This document shows, one piece after another, positions 1-11,619 of a DNA stretch of 64,000 nt. The notes below the pieces were generated by a model that made no database searches, was not told the origin of the DNA, and saw only the letters and a list, made by a program, of their open reading frames with translations. The translations under genes and the position numbers were made by a program. The stretch lies in assembly GCA_036768485.1 (NCBI GenBank), contig JAVLUZ010000511.1:2494411-2558410 (forward strand), given 5' to 3'. Source of the DNA: Mermis nigrescens (Eukaryota > Nematoda > Enoplea > Mermithida > Mermithidae). Each line of letters begins with the position of its first letter. Within the stretch, counting starts at the first letter, position 1.

Positions 1-576
1 CAATTTCCAACGCAACAATGTCTCAAAGGAGAGATTATTTCTTCTTCCATTCTAAAATATCTTTGCAACAGATGTAAACAAAGTACAGTGCACGTCTCAA
101 ATATTTTGAACGAAGTTGTGTGAAACAGATTCACAGTGTAAAAAACGTGTGTAAACTAAAGTCTCGATTCAAACAGCGACAATACCATTAAACGCACGTT
201 ATTATTGATTTAATCAATTTTAGCAGAACATCGTATTTCTCCGCAATATTGTTAAAAACAGTGTAAACAAAATTAATTAGGTGATGCGCGATTCGGATTG
301 GCAAAAAATTGTGTAAAAAAGATTGATTGTTTAAATTAAGATGGCGATCTGTCGAGTTTACTCATCCTCACAACCGGTGGTGTAAACAAACTGTCGCTCG
401 CCGCAAATAATGTAAAGTACGGAAAGGAGTGTAAATTGAAATCACTATGTAAACTGCGATCATCCTATCGAACTATGTCCGAATTATTTTGATGATTTTA
501 AACAGAGCTACATATGTATTTTCAACGCAATAAAGCTGAAAAACAGTGTAAACAAAATTAAGTAGCGTAAACTTAC
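1..576. other. CHD gene intron with repeated GTGTAAA(C) motif
   Basis: This lies downstream of the last visible CHD exon on the minus strand, so it is intronic. I see no further helicase exon here: the conserved TGTPLQN block expected next is absent and must lie beyond the window. The stretch carries about eight scattered copies of GTGTAAA or GTGTAAAC on the plus strand, spaced irregularly. The same word is dense at about 58,990-61,560. Confidence 0.5.
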
Positions 577-753
577 GACTTTAAGCTGGGACAAGCCCGT
601 CATCAGTTTACAATTTCGATTCTTTAGACGATGCGCCTCGTCGATAATGAGTACGCGCCATGGAATGTCTTTCAAAAGCTCTTGTTCCATCATTACCATC
701 TCGTAGGTCGTGATAAGAGCGTCAAATTTGAATATATTATTCAACTTTTCGCC
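577..753 (-). CDS. CHD helicase exon with DEAH box
   Basis: This 59-codon exon starts in phase 0 after a TTGCAG acceptor and ends before a strong GTAAGT donor. It encodes [13 protein letters not shown], a CHD/SNF2 motif, then [18 protein letters not shown] with the Walker B DEAH box needed for ATP hydrolysis. It joins in frame to the Walker A exon at 4,638-4,884. It is the last exon of this gene inside the window. Conservation is high enough that function is not in doubt, although a later break cannot be seen here. Confidence 0.93.
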
Positions 754-2690
754 CTGCAATAACGTTAAAATTAAAAAATTTAAAAACTAAATTTTTAGAA
801 TATTTATAGGTTTATTAAAGGCTTAATTCAGTGTTTATAATGCATGAAAGTTAATTCATTTATTCATTTTAATTCACTAATTTATTTAATTAATTAATCA
901 ATTTATTAATTAATTTAAGTAGTTTATTAATCAATTTAGTAATTCCAAAACATCTTATGCTTTTACAACTTTTTTCTTCATTTTTATTCATGTTTTATCC
1001 ATTTAATTCAAGGTTTAATATGATTTTTTTTAATTCACATAAAATATAAAGCGAAAAGTACATAATTTATTTAGAGGATGTTCGGCTAAAATTTCGAAAT
1101 TCTGGAATCTACTAAAAAACTTGATTTTAAAATTAGACAGATATGTACATAGGTAAAAAACGTTGTGCATTTCAGAAATTCAAAAAATTTGCAAAAATTG
1201 AAAACATATTTTTTAAGCAGGCTTAAACAAATTTAAACTAAAAAAAGGAAAACAATTTAACTAGCGGAAATTTGAAATTCCCGAGCGAGCATTAAGACGA
1301 TTTGAATTAAGTCAAAATGCATACAATGAAATGAATCCGTCAAAAAGTATGAAAAAAGTTAAATAGTAGAATTAAGTTTTATTTATCAAAGTTAAAAGGA
1401 ATACAAACATAGAGTACAGGAAAAGTAAACAATTAAAATTGATAAAATAAAAAATTAAAAAGTCAAATAGCCTACAAGTAGACAAAAAAACATATGTACA
1501 TAAGTACGGGAAGTCAGAGCATAAACATATAAAATAAAAAACATAGAGCTAGAAATCAAATGCTGATAATTTTTGTGTATGCATCTAAATATCTCATGAA
1601 ATTAAAAAATCAATAAAATTTATAATAAATTTTAACTCTCGAAAATTATAAAATAATCAAATAGATGCTGCAATTCACGCATTATCAATGAGTTGACTAT
1701 CATTTTCGGTAGTATTTTTGATATTTGACGGTTTTTAGCTTAAAATTATTTGCTGACGTTTTTTCAATGAAACTTCAGTCATTTTCTGCAGTATTTTAAA
1801 GTTTTAACGATTTTGTACCGTATCTGTTTCTGCTGTGCAAAATTTTTAATTATAATCGATTTTGAGCCATATTTTAAAATTTGACGGATTTTCTGCAATT
1901 TTTTTAAAATTTAAATCATTTACACAACATATTCAAGATTTAAATAATCAGCAGTATTTCTAAAATTTGAACGAATTTTTTTTAGAATGATTTTCAGTCG
2001 CATTTTTAAAGTATGAAGACTTTCTGTAGTATATTTTTGAATTTTTGAATTACATATTATCTGTAGTGCTTTTTGAAATTTGAATGATTTTCTACATTCT
2101 TTTAATCCATTTGAATTTCTGCCGTTTTTGAAAATTAAAGTAATTGCTGCCGTATATTTGAAATTTATGATTTTCTCCAGTATCCATTTGCAAAGATCCT
2201 AAACTGAACGAATATTTATAGAAGAAAATAAAAATAATTGAATAAATATTTGAATTATTGAATTATACAGCCCCGCAACACACGTAAAAAATGTTTTAAA
2301 AATTATAAAAAAATAATTAACTTAATAACACTTCTTCATATACACCTGTAAATAGAAGGTGAATGAGATTAATTTTAAAATGCTCGTAAAAATCAATATA
2401 ATGCGGCGGCAATGTCAATTTAAGAAAAATTGCAAACATTAAAAAGATCAAATTTAAAAGAAATTAAAAAAATTAAATTTAAAAAAATTTAAAAAATTTT
2501 AAAAAATTGAAAATTAAAAAATTAAAAAACAAACATTAAAAAAACTAGCATTCTACAGCAACAATAAAAACTCAATCCATTACTAACGTTATCGAAAATA
2601 AATCTGAAAAATAAGCGAAAATGCGAATTATAAATCTCTAAATACAAATAATTAAAATTCTTAAAATTTAAGAAAATAAAAACAGACTGA
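754..2690. other. AT-rich intron; degenerate short repeats at about 1,680-2,190
   Basis: No exon is recognisable. Most of it is AT-rich low-complexity sequence. Between about 1,680 and 2,190 a loose unit of about 35-45 bp recurs, built of TTTTCTGCAGTATTTT-like and AAATTTGAACGATT-like words. This is an old, decayed tandem repeat. Confidence 0.45.
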
Positions 2691-2699
2691 ATTTGTTTT

Positions 2700-4620
2700 G
2701 AAAACATTAATTATAAAAAATTGAAAAATTGATTTGAACAAAAATCGATGAAGCATGTAAATTTTTGCCCATATTCGATGTTACGATATGTAAAAGCAAG
2801 AAAAAGGTTTAAATCGTTTCGACAAAATTGATCGAAATATACAAATTTTGAGGCAACATCCGAATTTAAAAAATAATGAAAAAACGGTTTAAACAAAAAA
2901 TCGATGAAATATGCAAATTTTTGTCTTTAAATTCAACGTTACAATATGTGAACATACATGCATGATCTTGGGGGGTTTGGGGGGTTTCACCCCCGCAGAA
3001 TCATTTTTCACCCCCCCCCGCAAAAAAATTTTCACCCTCCCCAGAATTGGCGATTTTTCAAAAGTTTCCTAAACTTACGTGAAAATTGGTAGAAAAAGTC
3101 TTTTTAATGTTTTTTGGCTATCTATTTGCTCAAAATCGCCGAATTTTCGGCGCTCCGCGCCATATATTCATGTTTTAAGCGATATATTGGTCAATTTATT
3201 CGACTTTTTTCGAAATTTTTCTCATGATTTTATGCTCTAGAAGGATAGAGTATCGTCAGAAACGCCAAAAAACGATGTTTTTTAACGCGTAACGGACATT
3301 TTTGGGCCCAAAAAAGGCACTTTAGGTTTTCACCCCCCAGAATTCCAATGCTGTGCATGCATGTATTTGAATGTCAAAAAATTGGTCTAAACCGTTTCAG
3401 CAAAATCGATAAAATCTGCAAATTTGTATGTAAACATTACATACAAATTTAAACAAAATGGGAAAAAGCGGTTTGATCGAAAATCGATAAAAATGCAAAT
3501 TTTTATTCCGAATTCCAGGTTAAACTTAATAAATATATCAGAAAACGATTCAAATCGTTGCAGAAAAATCCATAAAATATGTTAAATTTTTACGTCAGAA
3601 ATACAAATTTACACCTTTTGGAATAGAGTTTAAATAAAAAATCCATAAAAATACAGAAATTACTCTCCCAAAATCAATGTTTGTTATGTACACCGTATAA
3701 GTGTCAAAAATGGTTGAAATTGTCTTAAAGAAAAACGATAAAAGTATGCAAATTGCTAAGACAGCATTCGAATTTACACAAAATGTAAAAACGACTGAAA
3801 CAAAAAATTTATAAAATATGCAGCTCAAAACTCCAATGCTACACTGTACACTACGAAAATGCCTAAAACGTTTTATATCGTCGCAGAAAAATCCATAAAA
3901 ATTTGCAAATTATTGGCCTCAAAACAGTAATTTACACCAAATGTACATAAAAAGCACAAAGAACAATCGATAAAATACGCAAATTTGTACCTTAAAATGC
4001 CACGCCATATACTATTTTGATGTCGTTTTGGAAAAAATGGTTAAAAATGTGCAAGTTTTCACCTCAAAACATAATTTACACAAAATAAAACAGAGTTTAA
4101 ACAAAAATGGATAAAATTTGCAAGTTTTTATCTCATAATTCCGTATTGCACTAGATAAATGTCGAAAAACGGCGCAAATCGTAGCACAAAACTCGGTGGA
4201 AAATATTCAAATTTTAAGCTCAACATACCAATTTACAATAAAATAGAAAAAACGGTTTAAACAAATAATACACGCAATATGCAAAATTCAGACCGAAATT
4301 CCATATTACATTGCGTATGAGTAAAAAACGATTAGAATGGTTTGCAAAAAAATCGATCAAATACGCAAACTTTTACCAAGACATACCAATTTACAAAAAA
4401 TGAAAAAGACGGTGTAAACAAAAAAAACTCGATGAAATATGCAAATTTTCATCCCAAATTCAACGTTGTACAGTGTAAACGTCAAAAAAACGGTTAAACC
4501 CGTTGCAGAAAAATCCGTAGAAGTAAGCAAATTTTCACAAATTTTTTCATAAATTTTTTCAAATTTTTCAAATTTGTCTTCACAAAATGAAAAAAAAACG
4601 TTTTAAACAACAAAATATGC
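2700..4620. repeat. Degenerate dimeric tandem repeat in CHD intron
   Basis: Two related half-units alternate, each about 65-80 bp. One contains GGTTTAAACAAAAAATCGAT, then ATATGCAAATTTTT and a 'cgttacaatatgtgaa' tail. The other contains AAACGGTTCAAATCGTTGCAG, then AAATCCATAAAATATGCAAA and AATTTACACAAAATG. About 20 half-units are visible and identity is low, so the array is old. A separate MITE-like element at 2,955-3,365 interrupts it. The array runs almost to the donor of the Walker A exon (4,637). Confidence 0.7.
2955..3365 (+). mobile_element. MITE family B copy
   Basis: This copy of about 410 bp interrupts the surrounding repeat. Its ends are related as inverted repeats (ACATGCATGATC at left, GTGCATGCATGTA at right). 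Family hallmarks are a C-run start (TTTCACCCCC), ATTTTCGGCGCTCCGCGCC in the middle, and AGAAACGCCAAAAAACGATG near the right end. Other copies lie at about 7,518-7,905, 16,990-17,325, 19,735-20,215 and 20,200-20,530. No coding capacity is seen. Confidence 0.6.
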
Positions 4621-4637
4621 AAATTTACGTAAAATAC

Positions 4638-4884
4638 CTTATCATTCTTGTAGAACATGTCGTATTCTTGAATCATACGACGGCTAGCCGCAGAACCGTG
4701 ATAAACAACGGCATTGAAATCGGACCAATTTTCGAATTCGCGTTGCCAATTAATGATGGTCGAAAGGGGGGCTATGATGAGAAAGGGGCCCCTCAAACCA
4801 CTCATGCGTCTAATCTCCACCAAATAAGTCACCGATTGCACCGTTTTGCCCAAACCCATTTCGTCGGCCAAAATGCAATTTTGT
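4638..4884 (-). CDS. CHD helicase exon with Walker A
   Basis: This exon opens after an ATCGCAG acceptor with one base completing the Arg codon begun in the previous exon, and closes before a GTATTT donor in phase 0. It encodes [20 protein letters not shown] (ATP-binding motif I) followed by [20 protein letters not shown] (motif Ia) and [19 protein letters not shown]. Residue order and spacing match CHD6-9 proteins. The join to both neighbours keeps frame. Confidence 0.95.
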
Positions 4885-6198
4885 CTGCGATGATAATTGA
4901 TAAATTAATTAATAATTTAATAAAAATTATTTATTATATAACAGTTCAAAACTTAATATCCGATTGATGAGTAATTACTATGCATGTAATTTTTAGTCCG
5001 AAAATGATAGGCGGCGGGGTTCAGAATGCAGATGAGTAGATTTTTCGGCGCTTTAACCGCTCGATTTAGGAAAAAATTTGAATGTTATGTTAAACCCGTA
5101 AGTTTATGTTTCAAACAAAGTATATGAGCAACTGCTTTTCTAATATCCGTAACTGAAGCGTGCATCAGCAGGGATTTTTTAAGAAAAAAACAAAAACATC
5201 GAGGCTGTTGCTTAATTAATAGAACGGCTTCTTCTTTCAGCTTTACATCTAGTTATTCGATGCAAATTAAAGGAGTGTGCAGAAAAATTAAAGATAAAAT
5301 AAAAGTGTAACACAAAATACAAAACATATGTACATAATATGTACATCTATATATATAATAACGAGAAAACGAAAAAACGTTATAAAAATCATGAGAGAAA
5401 AAATGTCTTTCAAAGACTGAATCAAAAGCAAGAAAATGATAGAAAAATACGAAACAGCGTTTATTGAAACATTAGGAAAGCTGCTATGTAAATTCAAAAT
5501 TAATAAATTAGAAACAATTTGGAAAATTCAAAACTAAAATTTGAATCATTCAATTGTCAACGAGGTAATGAGAATTTTGAAAGACAGATGAGAAAGATTT
5601 TAAGCATTTAGATCATAGTTGGCCGTCTTATTTTGGGGGGGACCATCACAAATTTCAGGGGATCCAGGGTCCAAAAATTTCGGGGGATTCGGGGTCCAAA
5701 AAGGCCAAAAATAGCACAAAATAACGTTTAAAAGTCCTACTTTTCCGGTTTTTTCTGAATTTTCTTGTGGGGTGTCCGGACCCCCCCCCCAGATCTACGT
5801 GCCTGTTTAAGCTAATTTCTCAAATCTGATACCATGTATTATTTATCCAGAATTAATGAAACAATGTCCATCTTTTCGATTTTAAGCTGTTTTGAACTTT
5901 CCGTCATTTCATTTTGAAATTTTAAATTTCCAGCTTGTTCGATTTTATCATTAAAATAGTTAGCAATATTCAATGACCAACTTTTATTCAATAGATGATT
6001 TCATTTTATTCAAATTCTTCGATAAATTATATTAAAACTAATTTGAAACTTACGAATTATCCGATATTTATTTAATAAAATTTTTTAAGCATTTATTCCC
6101 TATTTCAGTACAATCATACATATTTTGATTTTTATATACCATTTTTCATTCTTCTTGTATTTTTTATATTATTACCGTATTTTTCCAATATTTTTTAC
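4885..6198. other. CHD intron; contains one hAT-like MITE
   Basis: No further exon is seen between the Walker A exon and the exon at 6,199. Apart from the MITE A copy at about 5,612-5,812, the sequence is AT-rich and shows nothing I can name. Confidence 0.5.
5612..5812 (+). mobile_element. MITE family A (hAT-like), degraded left end
   Basis: It matches the family best seen at 10,157-10,332: GTTGGCCGTCTTATTTTGGGG, then ATAGCACAAAATAACGTTTA, AAAGTCCTACTTTTCCG, a C-run, and ACGTGCCTG at the right end. The left terminal repeat is eroded. Confidence 0.65.
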
Positions 6199-6325
6199 CT
6201 ATTGCACCAGCAAAATAGAAGCCAATTAACTCCTTCCAATTGATACTCGCGCAATTCATTTCCATTCTTATATTTCGATGCGTCGTGAACCTTTTTCCAA
6301 TCGTCGGGTCGCGGTTTATATCTTT
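6199..6325 (-). CDS. CHD helicase exon leading into the ATPase
   Basis: It encodes [10 protein letters not shown], then [20 protein letters not shown] and FCWCNR, the segment that enters the SNF2 ATPase. It ends with AG before GTAAAA; these two bases complete the Arg codon with the next exon. The right boundary is uncertain. The acceptor is at about 6,322 or 6,326, but neither is in phase with the donor at 10,386. Either a small exon lies between, or the upstream exon uses the weaker donor at about 10,398. Confidence 0.85.
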
Positions 6326-6340
6326 CTTTCAATTTAAAAC

Positions 6341-7258
6341 ATATGAAATGAGAAACAAAAGGAAATGATTAAAATAGAAAAATTCAAGAAAATGAGAAAA
6401 CAAAAGGAAATTGATTAAAAATAGAAAAATCAAGGAAATGAGAAAACAAAAGGAAATTAATTGAAAATAGAAAAAATCAAGAAATGAGAAAACAAAAGGA
6501 AATTAATTGTAAATAGAAAAATCAAGAAATGAGAAAACAAAAGGAAATTAATTAAAGAAGAAAAATCAAGAAATGAGAAAACAAAAGGAAATTAATTAAA
6601 GATAGAAAAAATCAAGGAAATGAGAAAACAAAAGGAAATTAATTAAAAATAGAAAAAATCAAGGAAATGAGAAAACAAAAGGAAATTAATTGAAAATAGA
6701 AAAAATCAAGGAAATGAGAAAACAAAAGGAAATTAATTGAAAATAGAAAAAATCAAGGAAATGAGAAAACAAAAGGAAATTAATTAAAGATAGAAAAATC
6801 AAGGAAATGAGAAAACAAAAGGAAATTAATTAAAGATAGAAAAATCAAGGAAATGAGAAAACAAAAGGAAATTAATTTAAAATAGAAAAAATCAAGGAAA
6901 TGAGAAAACAAAAGGAAATTAATTGAAAATAGAAAAAATCAAGGAAATGAGAAAACAAAAGGAAATTAATTCAAAATAGAAAAAATCAAGGAAATGAGAA
7001 AACAAAAGGAAATTAATTGTAAATAGAAAAATCAAGGAAATGAGAAAAACAAAAGGAAATTAATTGAAAATAGAAAAAATCAAGGAAATGAGAAAAGAAA
7101 AGGAAATTAATTGAAAATAGAAAAAATCAAGGAAATGAGAAAACAAAAGGAAATTAATTGAAAATAGAAAAAAATCAAGGAAATGAGAAAACAAAAGGAA
7201 ATTAATTAAAAATGAAAAAAATCAAGGAAATGAGAAAACAAAAGGAAAATAATTAAAA
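6341..7258. repeat. Minisatellite, unit about 46 bp, about 20 copies
   Basis: A tandem array in the intron just before the exon at 6,199-6,325. The unit reads roughly AATCAAGGAAATGAGAAAAC then AAAAGGAAATTAATTGAAAATAGAAA. Copies differ mainly by one or two bases (GAAAATAG, AAAGATAG, TAAATAG), so the array is fairly young. There are no spacers and no coding potential. Confidence 0.9.
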
Positions 7259-7517
7259 ACAAAATTCGGTGGAAAGATGAATGTTTTTCTAAAATCAAAA
7301 ACGCGTGAAATATCTTTCTTTTCATCAGAAATGAAGAACATACGGCTGAGCTATTGATTGTAAAAATAAATATTCGCGCTTTATTATGAACCATTTGAAG
7401 CATTTGAGAAATGAGTTGAAATTTTTGGCTATTTCACTATTGCGTTTTTAGGACGTGTCAGGCTTTTTTTACTATTTCTGGCCAAAAAATGAAGGCCAAC
7501 TAATCATACCTCTTAAA

Positions 7518-7905
7518 TGATCTTGAGGGGAGGTTAAGGGGCGGATTTCGCCCCAGTTCCTCCCTCTGCAGAAATTTTTTCACCCCGCCCAAACAGAATC
7601 CGCGACTTTCCGAAAAAAATTCGTAGAAAAGGTGCCGTTTTAAGCGTTCTTAGCTATCTTTTAAGTCAAAGCGTCAAATTTTCGGCGCTTGGCGCCATTT
7701 GTTCATTTTTGACTATATTTTGTCCAATTCACTCATGATTTTTTCATCATTTTTCAAAATTTTATTGCTTTATGATCTAGAAAGATGGAACATTATCAGA
7801 AACGTCGAAAAATGATGTTTTTGACGCGTACTCACCATTTAAAGCCCAGAAAGGGCATTCAAAATTTCATTTCCCCGAGAATCCCAAGCAGTGCATGTTT
7901 GCTCC
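7518..7905 (+). mobile_element. MITE family B copy
   Basis: Same layout as the copy at 2,955-3,365: GATCTTGAGGGGAGG start, C-rich block, ATTTTCGGCGCTTGGCGCC core, GATCTAGAAAGATGGAAC, and GTGCATGTTTG end. Noncoding. Confidence 0.6.
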
Positions 7906-8219
7906 CCCGATGGCCGACTACCTTAATCCCAGAAATACAAAAGCACAAAAAATGCTAGTTTTTCCAAAAATAGGGGAACTAGTTTAAACAGTATTTATAA
8001 TACAAAAGAGGGAAATTAGGAACAAGAATAGTAGACTGATTTTAAAGTTCCAAATAATCTACGCCTGAAATAGTCCCATAATATTTATCGTAAAAAACAT
8101 TGACGAAAATGGGACGATTATGTTAATTAATCTAATTTGTCGTTAACGATTTGTTTTTGACACAAAAATTCACATTTTATCCTAAAGTACATATTGGTCC
8201 ACTCATAACGGATTTTGAA

Positions 8220-8455
8220 TATAGGATGAAGACCATACTCGTAGCAGGGGGTTTGGAGAGATACCCCACCCAGAATTGGACGAACCACCAATATTATTGG
8301 ATATATTAAATATTTTTATTTGGAAAAAGTTGCGCTTTTTTGGCCAATTTTACGTGTTTTTTGGACTTTTTGACCACAAGGTCATCTACCCTTCCTTCCC
8401 AGATGGCTGGGTAACTCCGCCCGAAATTTTCATGAGCCGTTACATGTGTAGTGAT
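8220..8455. mobile_element. MITE family C copy
   Basis: About 230 bp with a GGGGTTTGGAGAGATACCCC start, CCACCCAGAATTGG, a central AAAAAGTTGCGCTTTTTTGG, GGTCATCTACCCTTCC and GAGCCGTTACATGTGTA at the right end. Similar copies are at about 13,920-14,340 and 28,365-28,615. The family is nonautonomous. Confidence 0.5.
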
Positions 8456-8810
8456 GAGATGACTATAGGATAAGATTGGTCAAAAAGCGCGGAAAAACAC
8501 ACAACAGGGGATAAAGCAAGCATTTTTCTAAAAATCAGAAGGCTTATGAAGTAAACTTTGTACGGGTGGGCAATTTCCAGTAACTTTACTCCTTTTTTAC
8601 TAATTTTCGCTCATTTTGAGTGATTTCAAATTATTTTTCACTAATCTTTATTCAATTTGATCAATCCACTACCTGCGATTCGTATTCTGGCCAAAAGTTC
8701 TGGAAAATATATAAAAATTACCAATTTTTAATCAAATACAATCCGATCGGCGAATCTCAAATTTTGTGGCTAAAAAAGCGGAAACCCTGTTTATTGGTTC
8801 GTCGTTGTAT

Positions 8811-8992
8811 GCAGGGGCGGATTTAGGGGGCGGGGCGGCCGCCCCCTCCCCAATGGCCCGAAATAGTGCGCAAAATTAAGCATTTTTAAGCGATTTTTAG
8901 CGATTTTCGGATTAAAAAGGCTAATTTTTCCGCCCAACGCCCCCCCCTTAGGGGTACCGCCCCCCCCTTAGGAAAATCCTGGATCCGCCAAT
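8811..8992. mobile_element. hAT-like MITE (CAGGGGCGGATTTAGG end)
   Basis: The left end is CAGGGGCGGATTTAGG and the right side is CCTGGATCCGCC. The flanks GTTGTATG and TTTGTATG look like an 8-bp target duplication with one change, which fits hAT elements. The interior is low-complexity with G and C runs and no reading frame. Confidence 0.65.
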
Positions 8993-10156
8993 ATTTGTAT
9001 GTACATAAATGTAACGTTGCAGAGGCCAAATTTTTTCGACTGTTTCTTGGGCATTACGAGTAAATAATAATAATTTGCTAAATGTAGAACGATTAAATGC
9101 GACAGGACTTTTATTTGAAAAAAGTAAAATTCAATCTATAGAAATATAAATAAACTAGACTTGGAAACAAATTAACTTTCTTTTAATTTCCTTTTGAAAA
9201 TAAAGTCGTGAATAATGAGACCAACCGACGACATTCGCGAGAAAACACGGTTCCAAGGTTTCTAATGCAAAAAAGGGCAAAAAAATAAGCAAAAAAATTG
9301 GGCAATTTTTTACCTTAAACGGGCAAAAAATGCTTTGTCACGCCTATAGCTCCTACACTTTTTTCACCGAAAATGGAACATTTCACCCATCCCCCAAAAA
9401 TTAGGCTCAACCACCCCACATGCATTTGGATGCGTGAGTAATCGTTTGTTTTTTTGAAGGAGAGGGGCAAAAAACACCAGGAAACAGCTAAAAGATACGA
9501 TTTTAGCCAAAAAAAATTTGTTAAGCTTTTATTTAACAATTTTCGGCCAAATTTAGGTTTTTCAGGCTCACATTTTTAGGTTTTAGGTTTTTCTTAATAA
9601 GCGTTAGATTATTTAGGGCTTATTTATTTATTTATTATTTTTTTCGATTTTTAATTTATACATTTATCGATCATTTTTATTTTATTCATTTATTGTAAAA
9701 TTCACGTTTTTTTTTCATTTTAGGTCAAAATACGAAATCTAATTTCAAATTAAATATAACTTTTTTACTGCATTAAGCTAACTATCATAGTCAAACTTAA
9801 ACCTTAAATAAAAATCGGGGTCCAACGCCGGCCAGCTGCTTAAATAGGGAATATTTGCCCCGAAAAAATTCAGAAGCTCTCTATAGACAGACTACGGCGA
9901 TTTTTCAATTAATTTCGGACATGCAACGGCAAAGAAATTTTGGGAGGGGTAGGGTCCCCGTCGTTTTTAGGGAAAAGGAAGGAGTAAATAATCTCCAATC
10001 GTTGGCCAAAAATAGCAAAAAAGCATCTAGAAATGAATAAAAAAATATAAGTTTTTGCCTGAAAATCGGGGATGAGGTTAAAAATTTTCAGACTTGGGGG
10101 ATGGGGACAACCGACTTCGGTTGGGAAATCCCCACCCCGACCCCCACTCCTGTTAC
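8993..10156. other. CHD intron, no exon recognised
   Basis: AT-rich sequence with degraded MITE-C-like pieces (about 9,340-9,460 and 10,060-10,150). A small exon linking chromodomain 2 to the exon at 6,199 could be here or further left, but I could not find one with convincing CHD similarity. Confidence 0.35.
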
Positions 10157-10332
10157 CAGGCACGTAGCTGGCCGTCCTATTTTGGGGGGACCAACATCAA
10201 TTTTGGGAGGACTAAGACCAAAAGGCCAAAATAGTACAAAATAACGTTTAAAAAGTCCTATTTTTCCGATTTTTCTGAATTATATGGGTCTGCACCCCCT
10301 CTTGTTCCCCCCAGAGCTACGTGCCTGCCTGT
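10157..10332 (+). mobile_element. MITE family A (hAT-like), best copy
   Basis: About 175 bp. The left end is CAGGCACGTAGCTGGCCG and the right end is AGAGCTACGTGCCTG, which are inverted repeats. The interior has GTCCTATTTTGGGGGGACC, AAAATAACGTTTAAAAAGTC and a C-rich block. Flanks (CCTGTTAC, CCTGTTTTAC) look like a worn 8-bp duplication. Other copies lie at about 5,612, 13,485, 17,368 and 18,078. Confidence 0.75.
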
Positions 10333-10385
10333 TTTACGCACGATTAATTTTTAAAAATTTTTTCATCAAATTGTTGGCTTCTTAC

Positions 10386-11522
10386 GTTATCCGCGAGGCA
10401 CGGATATCGTCGCGATTCGAACGCCCTAATTTTGGCCGGATCCACGTCGGCCTCCAATTCCCAGGTCGATTCGTCGTAGGGCAAACCGCGCCATTTTACC
10501 AAATAATGCGTTTGCACGGGCTCCTGGTCATTTTTGGCCGTTTTGTCTGAAATCCGGCCGCGCTTTACGCTTAATTGTTCCAAATTTGGTGGGCCATCCA
10601 GTACCGGCTCGTCTAACGATCGACCGTTTTGGGCGACGATTCCATCCGTTAAATCGGGAGTAGTACCCTGGCCTATATTTGGAGTAATACCTTCCTCGCC
10701 CAAATCCGGGGCAATTTCCTGGCCCGAATCGGGAGTAGTACCCTGGCCTACATTATGGGGTAATACCTTCTTCGCCCAAATATGGGGCAGAACCCTGGCC
10801 CAAATCGGGAGTAGTACCCTGGCCTACATTTGGGGTAATACCTTCTTCGCCCAAATCTGGGTCAGTACCCTGGTCCAAATCGGGGGTACAACCCGGGCCA
10901 GAATCGGTAATTAGTCGATTGGAATTCGTAAGGCCTTCGATCGGTATTGGGGAAGTAGCGTGGCAAAAATCGGGAGTAGTACCCTGGCCGCAATCGGTAA
11001 TTAATGGACCCGCGTCGACGGCGCCTTTAATCGAATCGATAGTATCGTGGCCCGAATCGGGAGTAGTACCGTGGCCTAAATCTAGAGTTGCACCTCGATG
11101 GCCAGAATCGGGAGTAGTACCCTGGCCCAAACCGATATTGGGACCCGGGAGGCCGGAATTAAAAATTAACGAGACAGAATCGATCACGTCCTTTACGGAT
11201 TCGGGAGCAGTATCGTGGCCCACGTCGGGAGCAGTACCGCGGCCTATATCGGGGTAGTAGCCTGTCCCAAATCGGGAGTAGTACCCGGGCCTAAATCTGC
11301 AGATTTCTGGCCGAAATCGGTCCGGCCGGAATCGGGAGCAGTACCCTGATCCGAATCAACGACGGGATCCGAAGGAGCAGCACCCTGATCTTTTGACCCG
11401 CCCGGTTCCTCGTCGCGCTGGCCGGCCGACGAACCGGGCTTACTGTCGTTGACGGCCGTCGAAACGTCCAAAACTCGTTCTACGGTAATAAAATCCGGAT
11501 GGAACGGCTGCTCTTCGTCGAA
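10386..11522 (-). CDS. Large CHD exon: linker with octapeptide repeats, then chromodomain 2
   Basis: It starts after TTTTTACAG in phase 0 with FDEEQPFHPDFITVERVLD, matching the CHD segment after chromodomain 1. It ends at GATAAC before GTAAGA after chromodomain 2 (HYLVKWRGLPYDESTWELE, DPAKIRAFES). Between them about 250 residues are inserted, dominated by an 8-residue repeat (GQGTTPDL/S-like). A 1-bp loss at about 11,245 and a 1-bp gain at about 10,755 shift the frame in the middle, so as written a stop occurs at 11,244. The repeat encodes the same peptide in the shifted frame, so it was translated in this phase before the indels. Sequencing error, polymorphism or real disruption are all possible. 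Chromodomain 2 normally helps bind methylated histone tails or DNA. Confidence 0.85.
10640..11380 (-). repeat. 24-bp coding minisatellite (octapeptide) inside CHD exon
   Basis: On the plus strand the recurring word is AATCGGGAGTAGTACCCTGG with CCC/CCT. On the coding strand it reads Gly-Gln-Gly-Thr-Thr-Pro-Asp-Leu/Ser. About 15-20 units are visible, some in higher-order blocks of about 100 bp (for example two blocks holding GGGGTAATACCTTCTTCGCC). Confidence 0.85.
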
Positions 11523-11619
11523 CTGTAAAAACGTTTTAATGCGAAAAAATGACAAAGAACAAGGAAAAAACGAGACTGATGAATGTGAACGGTTATTTTC
11601 AAGAGCATGTCAATGCATA

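Noticed and set aside
6341..7258. CRISPR-like or regulatory array
   Set aside because: Units are directly abutted with no unique spacers, in a eukaryotic intron; it is a plain minisatellite.
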